Source of the DNA: Victivallis sp. Marseille-Q1083
GTDB taxonomy: Bacteria; Verrucomicrobiota; Lentisphaeria; Victivallales; Victivallaceae
Length of the DNA stretch: 64,000 nt
NCBI RefSeq assembly: GCF_903645315.1
Contig: NZ_CAHJXL010000002.1
Location: 124,001-188,000, forward strand
Reading direction: 5' to 3'
Shown piece by piece: positions 24,346-32,996 of the stretch. The notes below the pieces were generated by a model, which worked only from the letters and a program-made list of their open reading frames with translations, made no database searches and was not told where the DNA came from. The first letter of the stretch is position 1, and each line of letters starts with the position of its first letter. The translations under genes were made by a program, and so were the position numbers.

Positions 24346-26159
24346 CCGGTCAGACGGACAATGGGGCGCGCCGCCTGCGGCATCCGGAGCTGCTGCTGTA
24401 TCTCTTTGCCGCCGTGGCGCTGCTGGTGCTGCTTGGATATGAGGGATTGCGGGGTTCCGAGGACCGTTGGGCGGAAATCGTCCGGGAAATGCAGTTGAAC
24501 GGCGACTACTGGCATCCGGCGCTGAACGGCCGGGTGTATTTCGACAAGCCGTTGCTCTCCTATTGGCTGATCGCCGCCGCGGCGTTCATTTTCCGGCAGT
24601 TGAATGAATTCATCATCCGGCTGCCCAGCGCGCTGCTGGCGCTGGCCGGCCTGGCGGCGACGGTCTATGTCGCCAGAAAGCTGTTCAACCGCCAGGTGGC
24701 GTTGACTGCCGGCTGGCTGATGGCCGGCAGTTACGGTTTCCTGTGGTTCGGCCGGCTGGCGGAGGCCGACATGGGCAATATGGCGGTGATCATGCTGGCG
24801 CTGGCCTGGTTCGTCCGTTACCGTTACCGGGGCGGATTCTGGGTTTATCTGGTGTTTTTCCTGATCTGCGCGCTGGGGGCGCATCTGAAAGGACTTCCGG
24901 CTCTGATTGTGCCTCCGGTGCTGGCGGTGCCATTGCTGTGGGAGAACAAACTTTATCTCAATCATCTGAAAATCTCCCTGCTGGCGGCTGCCGTGATTGC
25001 CGGCGGGGTGTTTTACGGCATCTATTATTTGTCCTCGGTGTTTCCGATGCCGGAGTTTTACCAACTGCCGTCGCACGGACTGGATGGTTGGGGATTGTTC
25101 ATCCGGGAAAATTTTCAGCGGGCGACCGCGGCGTTCGATCATAAGGACGAGCCCTTTTTCAGTTATGCTTACAATTTGCCGCGCTTGCTGCTGCCGTGGT
25201 CGGTCTTTACGACGATCGGGCTGGGCTGGATGATTTACCGCTGGAAGTCCCTGGGGTGGAACGGCCGCGGGATGTTGATCGGTTTTGCGCTGGTTTTTGC
25301 GTTGTTTTCCGCTTCGGAATCGCGGCGCTGGTATTACATCCTGCCGCTGCTGCCGTACAGCATGATTTTCGGCGGTTATTTTCTGGCGGACGCGGTGAGC
25401 GACGCCTACCGCTGGAAACGCTACCTGATCGAGGCGTTCCGCTATCTGGCGATTTTTGCCGGCTCGCTGGCGGTGATCAGCGTGATTGTCATTCCGTTCT
25501 GGAGCAAGCTGGTCGGCTTTCATTTGCCGCTGCTGTTTCTGGTGGCCTTGCCGGTGCTCGGGGCATTGACTTTGCTGGTGATGGCGGTGGATGAACGGCG
25601 GTCGCGGACCTGGCTGGAAGCGTTGACCGGCATGCCGCGCAACTATGCCGGCATGGTGCTGGGAGTGACGATTCTTGCCGCCGGCGGTTTTTCAGTGCTG
25701 AAAGCGTCGTTCGATGATCTCCGGACGCTGCGTCCCTTCGCCAGGGAATTGAAAGCCAACTGGCCGGCGGCGGTGGAACCGGAGGACACGATCTTTTTCA
25801 GCGTCGAAGCGAACGCTTCCCTGAATTACTACGTGGCGTTTTCAGCGCCGATTGCAGTGGCCGTCGATGAAAAAGAGCGGGTCTCCGGTATGAAACTGGC
25901 GGAGTTTTTCACGGCGCGCGCCGGGCGGCCGACGGTGTTGATCGCTTATTCGAAATATCTGCCGGAGTTGGAAGCGGCGCTGCCGGCTTTACCGATCAAA
26001 ATCGATGTGAAACGGCCGGATTATCAGGAAAAACGCCTGTCGTTTGAAAATGCGAAGAGCCGCAAAATGCTGGTATGGATATTGAATGCCAGGGGCGTTT
26101 CGGCGACTTTGGCCAACGATAACAATTCGACAACAACCCAACGGGGGACGGAACAATGA
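24342..26159 (+). CDS. ArnT-like lipid A aminoarabinose/glycosyl transferase (GT83/PMT fold)
   Basis: This 605-residue polytopic membrane protein has about a dozen hydrophobic segments in residues 15-430 and a C-terminal periplasmic domain (about 460-590). The first periplasmic loop contains '[13 protein letters not shown]' and '[11 protein letters not shown]', matching the acidic catalytic loop (E..R..E/D) and 'KPPL.YWL' motif of ArnT and relatives that transfer a sugar from undecaprenyl phosphate to lipid A. It starts with a 4-base overlap with arnB and ends with a 4-base overlap with the ArnC-like gene, strong evidence for one pathway. The transferred sugar is inferred to be 4-amino-arabinose, not proven. 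Confidence 0.82.
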   Translation: MTGQTDNGARRLRHPELLLYLFAAVALLVLLGYEGLRGSEDRWAEIVREMQLNGDYWHPALNGRVYFDKPLLSYWLIAAAAFIFRQLNEFIIRLPSALLALAGLAATVYVARKLFNRQVALTAGWLMAGSYGFLWFGRLAEADMGNMAVIMLALAWFVRYRYRGGFWVYLVFFLICALGAHLKGLPALIVPPVLAVPLLWENKLYLNHLKISLLAAAVIAGGVFYGIYYLSSVFPMPEFYQLPSHGLDGWGLFIRENFQRATAAFDHKDEPFFSYAYNLPRLLLPWSVFTTIGLGWMIYRWKSLGWNGRGMLIGFALVFALFSASESRRWYYILPLLPYSMIFGGYFLADAVSDAYRWKRYLIEAFRYLAIFAGSLAVISVIVIPFWSKLVGFHLPLLFLVALPVLGALTLLVMAVDERRSRTWLEALTGMPRNYAGMVLGVTILAAGGFSVLKASFDDLRTLRPFARELKANWPAAVEPEDTIFFSVEANASLNYYVAFSAPIAVAVDEKERVSGMKLAEFFTARAGRPTVLIAYSKYLPELEAALPALPIKIDVKRPDYQEKRLSFENAKSRKMLVWILNARGVSATLANDNNSTTTQRGTEQ

Positions 26160-27124
26160 GGAATCGACGGGATTGTCAAATCCAATATATTTCAGTGGTG
26201 ATTCCGGTCTACAATGAGATCGGCTGCCTGGCCGAATTGATCGACCGGACCATCAAGAGTTGCGAGCAGACCAGACGGAAATACGAGATTATTTTTATCG
26301 ACGACGGCAGCCACGACGGCTCCACCGAAGCGTTGATCGAAGCGGCCAACGCCAACCCGGACCGGGTGGTCGCCTGTATTCTGAACCGCAATTACGGCCA
26401 GCATTCGGCGATCATGGCCGGCTTTGCCCAGGTGCGCGGCGATTTGGTGATTACTTTGGATGCCGATTTGCAGAATCCGCCGGAAGAAATTCCGAATCTG
26501 CTCAAGGCGGCCGAAGAGGGCAACGACGTTGTCGGCACCATCCGGCAGAACCGGCAGGATACCTTGTTCCGCCGCTGGGCGTCCAAGGTGGTCAATCTGG
26601 TGGCGCAGAAAGCGACCGGCGTGAACATGCACGATTACGGTTGCATGTTGCGGGCCTATCGGCGCCATATCGTCGACGCGATGCTGCAATGCCCGGAGCG
26701 GAGCACTTTCATTCCGGTGCTGGCCAACAGTTTTGCGCGGACCACCTGCGAGATTCCGGTACGGCACTGTGAACGGGCGGTCGGCGAATCGAAGTACTCG
26801 CTGATCAAGTTGATCAATCTGCAATTCAATCTGCTGACCTGCATGACGACCTTTCCGTTGCGGCTGCTGAGTTATGTCGGCGTCTTCATGGCGCTGTTCG
26901 GCGTGTTGTTCGGCGTTCTGCTGTTCGTCCTGCGGTTCTGGTACGGGGCGGAATGGGCGGCCAACGGCGTGTTTACGCTGTTTGCGCCGATGTTTCTGTT
27001 CTTCGGCTGCATGATGGTCGGCATGGGGTTGCAGGGGGAATATCTGGCCCGGGTTTACAACGATGTGCGCTCCAGGCCGCGCTATTTCATCGAAGAAGTC
27101 GTCGGACGCCGGGACGAGCAATAA
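26156..27124 (+). CDS. arnC: ArnC-like undecaprenyl-phosphate glycosyltransferase (GT2)
   Basis: This 322-residue protein has an N-terminal GT2 domain: '[14 protein letters not shown]', '[14 protein letters not shown]', nucleotide-sugar '[14 protein letters not shown]' (D-x-D), and '[17 protein letters not shown]'. It ends with two transmembrane helices at about 240-265 and 272-297. This is the ArnC/DPM1/GtrB layout, transferring a sugar from its nucleotide to undecaprenyl phosphate on the cytoplasmic side. It supplies the donor for the ArnT-like enzyme encoded just upstream. The assignment to ArnC over GtrB rests on the neighbours ArnB and ArnT. Confidence 0.85.
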   Translation: MRNRRDCQIQYISVVIPVYNEIGCLAELIDRTIKSCEQTRRKYEIIFIDDGSHDGSTEALIEAANANPDRVVACILNRNYGQHSAIMAGFAQVRGDLVITLDADLQNPPEEIPNLLKAAEEGNDVVGTIRQNRQDTLFRRWASKVVNLVAQKATGVNMHDYGCMLRAYRRHIVDAMLQCPERSTFIPVLANSFARTTCEIPVRHCERAVGESKYSLIKLINLQFNLLTCMTTFPLRLLSYVGVFMALFGVLFGVLLFVLRFWYGAEWAANGVFTLFAPMFLFFGCMMVGMGLQGEYLARVYNDVRSRPRYFIEEVVGRRDEQ

Positions 27125-27148
27125 TTTTACCGGGAGTGCGCAGTACGG

Positions 27149-28258
27149 ATGGGCAAGCTGTATTTGATCAGCGGGAATGATGAATTCGCGATCAAGGCGC
27201 GGGCGCGGGCGCTGGCCGTCAAATTGGCCGGCGAGGAGTTCGAAGACAATCCGGCGCTGGAAATCGTTCGCGGCGACGCCGAGGATTTGAAGGCGGAGGC
27301 GATTGTCGGCAATTTCCTTGCCGCGTTGCGGACGCCGCCGTTCCTGAATCCGGAGAAGATCGTCTGGCTGCGCAGTTTCGCATACTTCGAAGCGGCGACG
27401 GCCGGCAGCGCCTCGGAAGCGTTGCTGACGGTGATGAAGGGGGTGCAGGAGTTTTTCAAGGAGCCGTTGCCGCCGGAATTGACGGTAATCATGGACGGTC
27501 CCGGCGTCGACCAGCGCAAAGCATTTTTCAAGCTGCTCAAGACTGCCGGCGCTGAATGCGACTTCCTCCGCAAGGCTGACCTGGCCTCGCGCGATTTCGC
27601 CCAGACCCAGAACGAACGCATTCAGGCGATCGCCGCCGCCGCCGGCAAACGGCTGGAGCCGGCGGCGGTCGATTATCTGATCGCCGCGGTCGGCAGCGAT
27701 TTCGGCCGGCTGCAGAGCGAGCTGGAAAAAATTTTCTGTTTCCTGGGGGAAGAAGCGGCCGTGGTCCGGGTGGAAGATTGCCGGGCGGTCTGCAGCCAGA
27801 CACCGGAAGCGTTGAGCTGGGATTTCGCCGATGCGCTGGCGGAACGCAACCCGGCGGCGGCATTGCGCATCGTCAATATTCTGATGCAGCAACTGCGGTC
27901 GCAGCGCGGCGGCAATCTGGAGCTGTCGATGCTCAACAATGCGGTGCGGACTTTTCAGGATATTTTAAAAGCGAAACAGGCGGCGGCGGAGCTGCAGTTG
28001 CCGCGGCGGATCGGCAGCAACTATTTCAGCACCATTCCGGATGAACGCAAAAAAGCGTTGCCGGGCAATATGCTTCTGCAGTTGCATCCGTTCCGGGCAT
28101 TCAAGCTGGTCGAGCGGGCCGGCAGCTTCGAGGATGCCGAACTGGCGCGTGATTTCGATCTGCTGCTGGAGGCCAACCGGCGGTTGGTTTCCGGCGGCGG
28201 CGAACCGAGAATTGTTCTGGAACAATTGATTTTGAAGATCACCGGCGCCAAACGCTGA
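27149..28258 (+). CDS. holA: DNA polymerase III delta subunit (HolA)
   Basis: This 369-residue clamp-loader subunit opens the beta sliding clamp. The N-terminal 'LYLISGNDEFAIKARARAL' matches the HolA opening ('G.D.fl...a'). 'PPFLNPEKIVWLRSF', 'LTVIMDGPGVDQRKAFFKLLK', 'LIAAVGSDFGRLQSELEKI' and the C-terminal helical domain with 'FADALAERNPAAALRIVNILMQQ' support the AAA+-like delta fold. It is slightly longer than the usual ~340 residues. It lies 24 bases after arnC and is probably carried on the same transcript. Confidence 0.9.
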   Translation: MGKLYLISGNDEFAIKARARALAVKLAGEEFEDNPALEIVRGDAEDLKAEAIVGNFLAALRTPPFLNPEKIVWLRSFAYFEAATAGSASEALLTVMKGVQEFFKEPLPPELTVIMDGPGVDQRKAFFKLLKTAGAECDFLRKADLASRDFAQTQNERIQAIAAAAGKRLEPAAVDYLIAAVGSDFGRLQSELEKIFCFLGEEAAVVRVEDCRAVCSQTPEALSWDFADALAERNPAAALRIVNILMQQLRSQRGGNLELSMLNNAVRTFQDILKAKQAAAELQLPRRIGSNYFSTIPDERKKALPGNMLLQLHPFRAFKLVERAGSFEDAELARDFDLLLEANRRLVSGGGEPRIVLEQLILKITGAKR

Positions 28259-28263
28259 AGTGC

Positions 28264-28287
28264 TTCGGCGCCGCTTTTCCGGCCGAA
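28264..28287 (+). terminator. Hairpin after holA, possible terminator
   Basis: TTCGGC (28264-28269) pairs with GCCGAA (28282-28287) around a 12-base loop, just downstream of the holA stop. There is no T-run after the stem, so it may be only a pause site. Confidence 0.28.
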
Positions 28288-28349
28288 ACTGGACAAACGA
28301 GGTTGCGGCGTTATATTACCGGTGAAGCGATCAACGATTGGAGAGGATG

Positions 28350-28922
28350 ATGAGCGCAAAATTCGTGGCTTTGGACATTGGCAACGTCTGTCTGGAAATC
28401 CATCCGGAGCGTTGTCTGGAATATTTCAAACTGCCCGAAATTCCGATGGAATTGCTGGCGGTGCTCGGCGAACTGGAGTGCGGCCGGCTGGATACCGGCG
28501 GTTTGCTGCATTGTTTCCGCCAATTGCTGCCGGCCGGTTATTCGGATGAACAGTTGATGCACGGCTGGAAGCTGGCCGTCGGCGAGGAAATCGCCGGCAT
28601 TGAGGCGGTGGTACGCCGGCTGACGGAGCAGGGATGCCGGGTGATTTTCTTTTCCGACACCTCGGAAATCCATCTGGAGAAGGTATTCCGGCAATTGTCC
28701 TTCACCGGTCTGATTGCCGGCGGCGTTTACAGTTTTGAGGTCGGGGCGCGCAAACCGCAGCCGCAGATGTACGAGGCGTTTGAACGGCGTTTCGGCAAGC
28801 CGGTGTTGTACGTCGATGACCGCGCCTGCAACATAGCCGCCGCCCGCGAACGCGGCTGGAATGCCTGGCAATTTTCTTCGGCGGCAGAACTGGAGCAGCA
28901 GTTGTCCGGAGGCGGATTTTGA
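28350..28922 (+). CDS. HAD-superfamily hydrolase (YihX-like)
   Basis: This 190-residue protein starts at ATG 28350 with GGAG six bases upstream (another ATG directly before it). HAD motif I is 'ALDIGNVCL' (nucleophile Asp9; the DxGNV form is typical of YihX/epoxide-hydrolase-N-like members). Motif II Ser/Thr is in 'VIFFSDTSEIH', motif III Lys in 'GARKPQPQMYEAF', and motif IV 'VLYVDDRACNIAAARERGW'. All catalytic elements are present. It probably dephosphorylates a small sugar phosphate or nucleotide. The stop overlaps the TTG start of cls. Confidence 0.85.
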   Translation: MSAKFVALDIGNVCLEIHPERCLEYFKLPEIPMELLAVLGELECGRLDTGGLLHCFRQLLPAGYSDEQLMHGWKLAVGEEIAGIEAVVRRLTEQGCRVIFFSDTSEIHLEKVFRQLSFTGLIAGGVYSFEVGARKPQPQMYEAFERRFGKPVLYVDDRACNIAAARERGWNAWQFSSAAELEQQLSGGGF

Positions 28923-30379
28923 TCAGTCTGCTGCTGCTGGCGGTGCATCTGCTGGCGATTCTGCATATCCTGTGGACCAAGCACCGCGATTCGTCGAGTG
29001 CGGCGATGTGGCTGCTGGCGGTGACGCTGCTGCCGGGTATCGGGCTGTTGTTTTATCTATTTTTCGGCATCACCAGCATCGACCGGGTCCATTCGCGCCG
29101 TCAGGCGCTGCAGAGCGAGCTGTCGCAGCCGGACAACGGCATTCTGGGCGGCGGTCTGCGCCGGCAGCGCGATGCCTGGGGGCAATTTGTGCCGCCGCTG
29201 GAAGTGCTGCGCAATCCGCGGACCAAACTGTTGGATCGGCTGTTTCCGCAGCGCCCGGCGCTGGACGGCAATTCGCTGGAAATCCTCTGTGACGGGACGA
29301 TGGTCTATCCGCGGATGCTGGCCGATATCGAAGCGGCGAAAATCTGTATCCGGCTGGAATCGTTCATCCTGATGGACGACCAGATCGGCCGGCAGTTGCT
29401 GGATACGCTGGAACGCAAGGCGGCCGAAGGGGTGGATGTCAAGGTGCTGTTCGACAGTTTCGGCAGCGCCAAGGCGATTTTATCGCATTATCTGCGGCAC
29501 TATTTCCGCAAGAGCCCGAATTTCAAAATCCAGGCATTTTCACCGCTGAACTTGCTGACGCCGTGGAAGTTCCAGTTGCGCAACCACCGGAAGCTGTTGA
29601 TCATCGATGGAATCATCGCCTACAGCGGCGGCTTGAATATTTCACAGGACAACGAACGGCTGGCCAAAGTGCCGCCCAACCGCTATATCCACGATTTGCA
29701 TTGCCGGATCACCGGTCCGGCGGTTTCCCAGTTCATCCAGGTGTTTCTGCAGGATTGGGCCTATACGACCCGGCGGCATCTGGAGGAGTTCGCCCTGCCG
29801 GCTGATTTTCCGGAGTTGAAGCGCACCGGCGACGCGGTGGTCCGGGTCATCGAAAGCGGTCCGGGTGAGAATCGCAACGGTTCGCAGAACCTCTTTTTCG
29901 CCGCCGCCGCCATCGCCCAGCGCTCCCTGTACATCATGACGCCCTATCTGGTGCCCGGCAACGATTATATCAATGCTCTGTGCATGGCGGCATCGCGCGG
30001 TGTCGATGTCCGGATTATCGTGCCGGCGCACAACAACCACTGGTTTGTCGACTGGGCGGCGCGCAGCAATTATCAGCAACTGCTGGAATACGGCATCCGG
30101 ATTTTCGAAAAGCAGGGTATTTTTTCCCATGCCAAGGCGCTGCTGGTCGATTCCGCCTGGGGGTTCATGGGGTCGAGCAATTGCGACAGCCGGAGTTTCC
30201 GGTTGAATTACGAATTGGACTTTTGTTTTTCCGAAGACCGCTCCGTCGATGAACTTCATCGCCAGTTCAACGACGAATTGGCCGATTCCGCCGAACTGTC
30301 GTTGCACGAGGTGGAACGGCGCAGTCCGTTCATGCAGATTCTGGAGAACTGTTGTTCGCTGCTGACGCCGATTCTGTAA
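28919..30379 (+). CDS. cls: Cardiolipin synthase (phospholipase D family)
   Basis: This 486-residue membrane enzyme condenses two phosphatidylglycerols into cardiolipin. It has two N-terminal transmembrane helices (about 1-20 and 28-50), then two PLD domains. HKD motif 1 is 'NHRKLLIIDG' (about 220) and motif 2 'SHAKALLVDS' (about 404). Supporting motifs are 'RLESFILMDDQIG', 'YSGGLNISQ' and 'FMGSSNCDSRSF'. Start is TTG overlapping the HAD stop (TTGA). The 3' end overlaps the convergent glycosylase gene by 50 bases. Cardiolipin abundance could matter for the membrane-acting GTPases encoded next door. Confidence 0.93.
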   Translation: MISLLLLAVHLLAILHILWTKHRDSSSAAMWLLAVTLLPGIGLLFYLFFGITSIDRVHSRRQALQSELSQPDNGILGGGLRRQRDAWGQFVPPLEVLRNPRTKLLDRLFPQRPALDGNSLEILCDGTMVYPRMLADIEAAKICIRLESFILMDDQIGRQLLDTLERKAAEGVDVKVLFDSFGSAKAILSHYLRHYFRKSPNFKIQAFSPLNLLTPWKFQLRNHRKLLIIDGIIAYSGGLNISQDNERLAKVPPNRYIHDLHCRITGPAVSQFIQVFLQDWAYTTRRHLEEFALPADFPELKRTGDAVVRVIESGPGENRNGSQNLFFAAAAIAQRSLYIMTPYLVPGNDYINALCMAASRGVDVRIIVPAHNNHWFVDWAARSNYQQLLEYGIRIFEKQGIFSHAKALLVDSAWGFMGSSNCDSRSFRLNYELDFCFSEDRSVDELHRQFNDELADSAELSLHEVERRSPFMQILENCCSLLTPIL

Positions 30380-30863
30380 TCTGCCGCCAGTGCAGCAGCT
30401 TCTGCTGGAAGTTCATGCCGGCGTGGGCCGGGCTGGTGGACGGCAGCCGGGTGACCGGCAGCGTCAGGCCGGGCTGGTAGCGCCGCAGAAACTGCATCGC
30501 CGCCGTGCCGTTGCAATAAATATGGCGGATTTGCGGATGGGTTTGCAGCAAGCCGGCCAGATCGTTCGGTTCCGGTTCGAGGATGGCGGTGTCCAGGCTG
30601 CCGCGCCGCCGGCAGCCGGCCAGCACATCCCAGAGGCCGACACGGTTTTCCAATAGCTTCTGCAGCCGTTGCGGATAGGGCAGGGTAACGGCGAAACCGA
30701 ACAATTCCGCCATGATCGGCCAGAAGGCGTTGCGTTTATGGGCATAATACTGCTGCGCCGCCAGCGAGGCTTCGCCGGGCATGGAACCGAGGATCAGAAT
30801 CCGGGCATCCGGCCGGATGCTCGGCGGGAACGATTGTTTCCAGCTGGGCGGATCACTGGTCAT
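30330..30863 (-). CDS. Uracil/hypoxanthine-DNA glycosylase family protein
   Basis: This 177-residue protein of the UDG superfamily most resembles DNA-deoxyinosine (hypoxanthine) glycosylases. It has 'ILILGSMPGEASLAAQQYYAH' followed by 'RNAFWPIM' (family catalytic/water-activating region and base pocket), 'GLWDVLAGCRRRGSLDTAI', and a C-terminal 'LPSTSPAHA' corresponding to the second UDG motif. It would remove deaminated bases. It is the last gene of the GTPase operon (start overlaps the upstream stop by 11 bases), which is unexpected for a repair enzyme. Its 3' end overlaps cls antisense by 50 bases. Confidence 0.85.
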   Translation of the reverse strand: MTSDPPSWKQSFPPSIRPDARILILGSMPGEASLAAQQYYAHKRNAFWPIMAELFGFAVTLPYPQRLQKLLENRVGLWDVLAGCRRRGSLDTAILEPEPNDLAGLLQTHPQIRHIYCNGTAAMQFLRRYQPGLTLPVTRLPSTSPAHAGMNFQQKLLHWRQITESASAANNSSPESA

Positions 30864-31932
30864 CCGATACCTCCACCACGCCGCGGCCGCGGCAGCGCGG
30901 GCAGCGCAGAAATCCTTCATGGCAATAAGGACAGTTGAAGCCGACCCACCAGGCCCCCTGGCAGTAGTGACAGACGCTCCAGCCCGGATGAACCGGTTTG
31001 ATGCCGGTGTTGCCGCACAGATAACAGTAAGTATGGTAGAACCGCAGCCGGCGGTCGGCCGGGCAGGGCAGGCCGGCGGTTGTGCAGCGCGGGCAGGGAA
31101 TGGTGCGAAGTTCCGAGACTGGCGCCGGCGTTTCGGCCGGAGCCGCATGGGACAGGGAAATATGAAGAATCGCCGCTGCCAGCAGCAGCGCCAGCAGTAA
31201 ACCGGCGGCCAGCAGCCGGTAAAAGCGCCGCCGGTTCCTCTCCGGCGGGCCGAGGACTGCGAAGGCTCCTTTGAGTACCGCTCTGGAATGGCCTGGCCGG
31301 AAATCGGCCGCCGGCAACACCCGGCCGTCGGCGGCGAGGGCCAATCGGCCGACTGCGCGGACCGGAATGACCGGCAGCCCGGCCAGTTCCGGACACTGGC
31401 GGGCCAGCAGCGCCGCCGGCCGGCACTCCGGTACCGCTTCGAGCCATTCCGCCTGGGTGATCAGAACCGCGGCGCGAAAATCCTTACGCCGCTGCCGGCA
31501 TGCCTGCAGCCATTCCGCTGCGGTGTGCAGGCAAGCTTCGGCCGTGCCGTCGAACAGTGCCGAACTGTTGACCACCAGCAGCATACCGTCGGCGGCGGCG
31601 AGATGACGGTGAAGCGGTTCGGCCGGTTCCTCCGGCTGAAAAATGGTCCCGGGCAATTCCAACAGCTCGAAATCATATGTCAGCGCGCCGCTCCAGTCGG
31701 TGCGGAATCCGTGGAACTGCCAACCGCCTTCCGGCCGTCTCGCCGCCGCCGGCGGCCACTCGCCGGTTTCCAATTGCTGCAGCAACTGCCGCAGTTGACG
31801 TCCGGCATCCGGCGGCAGTTGCCAGCGCCAGCCTTGCCGGCGGTGGAAATTGCCGGTCAGTTTGGCGGCCAGAACGGTCAGAAAAACGGTTTTCCCGGCG
31901 CCGGACGGACCGATGAGCAGGATCTTTTTCAT
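30853..31932 (-). CDS. Membrane P-loop NTPase with DnaJ-like cysteine cluster
   Basis: This encodes 359 residues from ATG 31932, overlapping the upstream stop (ATGA). P-loop 'GPSGAGKT' is at 8-15; 'ELLELPG' near 90-97 resembles a modified G3 (LPG for DTPG), followed by 'DGMLLVVNSSALFD'. One transmembrane helix lies at about 240-262. After it come several paired cysteines ('CPRCTTAGLPC', 'CYLCGNTG', 'CHYCQGAWW', 'CPYC', 'CPRCRGRG'), a degenerate DnaJ-type zinc-binding domain on the far side of the membrane or near it. It resembles small GTPases such as the SRP-receptor beta type, but is not a recognised family. It should be the membrane platform of the operon. Confidence 0.7.
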   Translation of the reverse strand: MKKILLIGPSGAGKTVFLTVLAAKLTGNFHRRQGWRWQLPPDAGRQLRQLLQQLETGEWPPAAARRPEGGWQFHGFRTDWSGALTYDFELLELPGTIFQPEEPAEPLHRHLAAADGMLLVVNSSALFDGTAEACLHTAAEWLQACRQRRKDFRAAVLITQAEWLEAVPECRPAALLARQCPELAGLPVIPVRAVGRLALAADGRVLPAADFRPGHSRAVLKGAFAVLGPPERNRRRFYRLLAAGLLLALLLAAAILHISLSHAAPAETPAPVSELRTIPCPRCTTAGLPCPADRRLRFYHTYCYLCGNTGIKPVHPGWSVCHYCQGAWWVGFNCPYCHEGFLRCPRCRGRGVVEVSDDQ

Positions 31933-32996
31933 CCTTTTTCCAACTCCTTCCAGCAATCGCCGGCCGCACTTTCCGGAATTTCCCGCTCGAAAGCCATCCG
32001 GCAGTTGGCCAGCAGCAGTCTGGACAGCAGTTGCCGGCGCCGGGCGGGAAGGGCGCGCCGGAAAGCATTGAATTCTTCCAGCACTTCGAGCAGCGCCGTC
32101 GGTTCGCTCAGGGCGGCTATCTCCTGCTGAAAGAGGCGCTGCAGTTCCGACAGTCCGCTCGCGTCGTAAGCGGCCCGGTCGCCGGCCCGCAAGGCCAGAA
32201 TCGCTTCCCTGGCGGAGACTGCCGCTACCCGGTCCGGCGGAAAGCCGTAAGTTCGCACGGCGTGAAGCAGCAGGTCCGCCTCTTCATAACGATCCCTGAA
32301 GTTGACGACATTGAAGGAATGCCGCCGGCTGAGTTCCCGCTGGTAGAACACCGCGTCGGAACGGGCGCCGATCTGATCGGCCCGGACGCAGAACACCGGG
32401 ATGTGCACCTCATCCAGAATCGCCAGGGCGCGAGCGGTTTCCCGTTCCAGCCGGCCGTCTTCCCCGCCGCATTCGAACGCCAGTTCGGCGCCGGGCGTAT
32501 CGAGCAGCATACCGCCGTCGTGCAGGAGCGCGGCATCGGGAAACGCCGAACTGATTTCGATCCATTCGGCCGAAGTTTCGCCGCGCCGCGTCCCGTACTG
32601 CTCGATCAGGGCGGTCACCGCGGCCGGTTCGTCGACGATTTGGAACGTCTGGTAACCGTCGCTGTTGTGGACGATGACTTTGAAACGATCGGTCAACGCC
32701 GGATCCCGGCAGGTCCGGATCACGCTGGAAGACAGAAAATCCCGGGCCACCGGCATCAGCTCCAGTTTGAGCAAGGCGTTGATCAAACTGGATTTGCCGC
32801 GTTTCGGCGCGCCGAGAACGCCGATCTGCCGCGGAGCGCCCTGATCGCGCACCGCCCGGATTTTGCGCAGTTGCAGCGACAACGCTTCGCCGGTTGCCAT
32901 TTCACCGGCCCGCAGCGGCTCGGCGGCATCGGCGCCGCGCTGCAGGAAGTTGCGCAGCAGGAGTTGCAAGGCTTCGGCGGCGGTCCAGCGGGCCAT
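31929..32996 (-). CDS. Dynamin-like/Era-like GTPase, soluble
   Basis: This 355-residue protein has P-loop 'GAPKRGKSS' at 62-70, G3 'DTPG' at 166-169, and a possible variant G4 'NFRD' in 'VVNFRDRYEEAD' where NKxD is expected. The N-terminal ~50 residues and C-terminal ~100 residues are helical ('LSELQRLFQQEIAAL', 'LEVLEEFNAFRRALPARRRQLLSRL'), as in dynamin-like proteins. No membrane segment is visible. It starts exactly at the stop of the upstream GTPase and overlaps the next gene by 4 bases. It may be a regulatory or heteromeric partner of the two larger GTPases. Confidence 0.75.
   Translation of the reverse strand: MARWTAAEALQLLLRNFLQRGADAAEPLRAGEMATGEALSLQLRKIRAVRDQGAPRQIGVLGAPKRGKSSLINALLKLELMPVARDFLSSSVIRTCRDPALTDRFKVIVHNSDGYQTFQIVDEPAAVTALIEQYGTRRGETSAEWIEISSAFPDAALLHDGGMLLDTPGAELAFECGGEDGRLERETARALAILDEVHIPVFCVRADQIGARSDAVFYQRELSRRHSFNVVNFRDRYEEADLLLHAVRTYGFPPDRVAAVSAREAILALRAGDRAAYDASGLSELQRLFQQEIAALSEPTALLEVLEEFNAFRRALPARRRQLLSRLLLANCRMAFEREIPESAAGDCWKELEKG

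Noticed and set aside
24198-25523. Minus-strand ORF of 441 residues opposite the arnB-arnT genes
   Set aside because: Antisense shadow, low-complexity Arg/Gln/His-rich, no start signals.
26192-27892. Minus-strand ORF of 566 residues opposite arnC and holA
   Set aside because: Spans two unrelated genes in antisense and has shadow composition.
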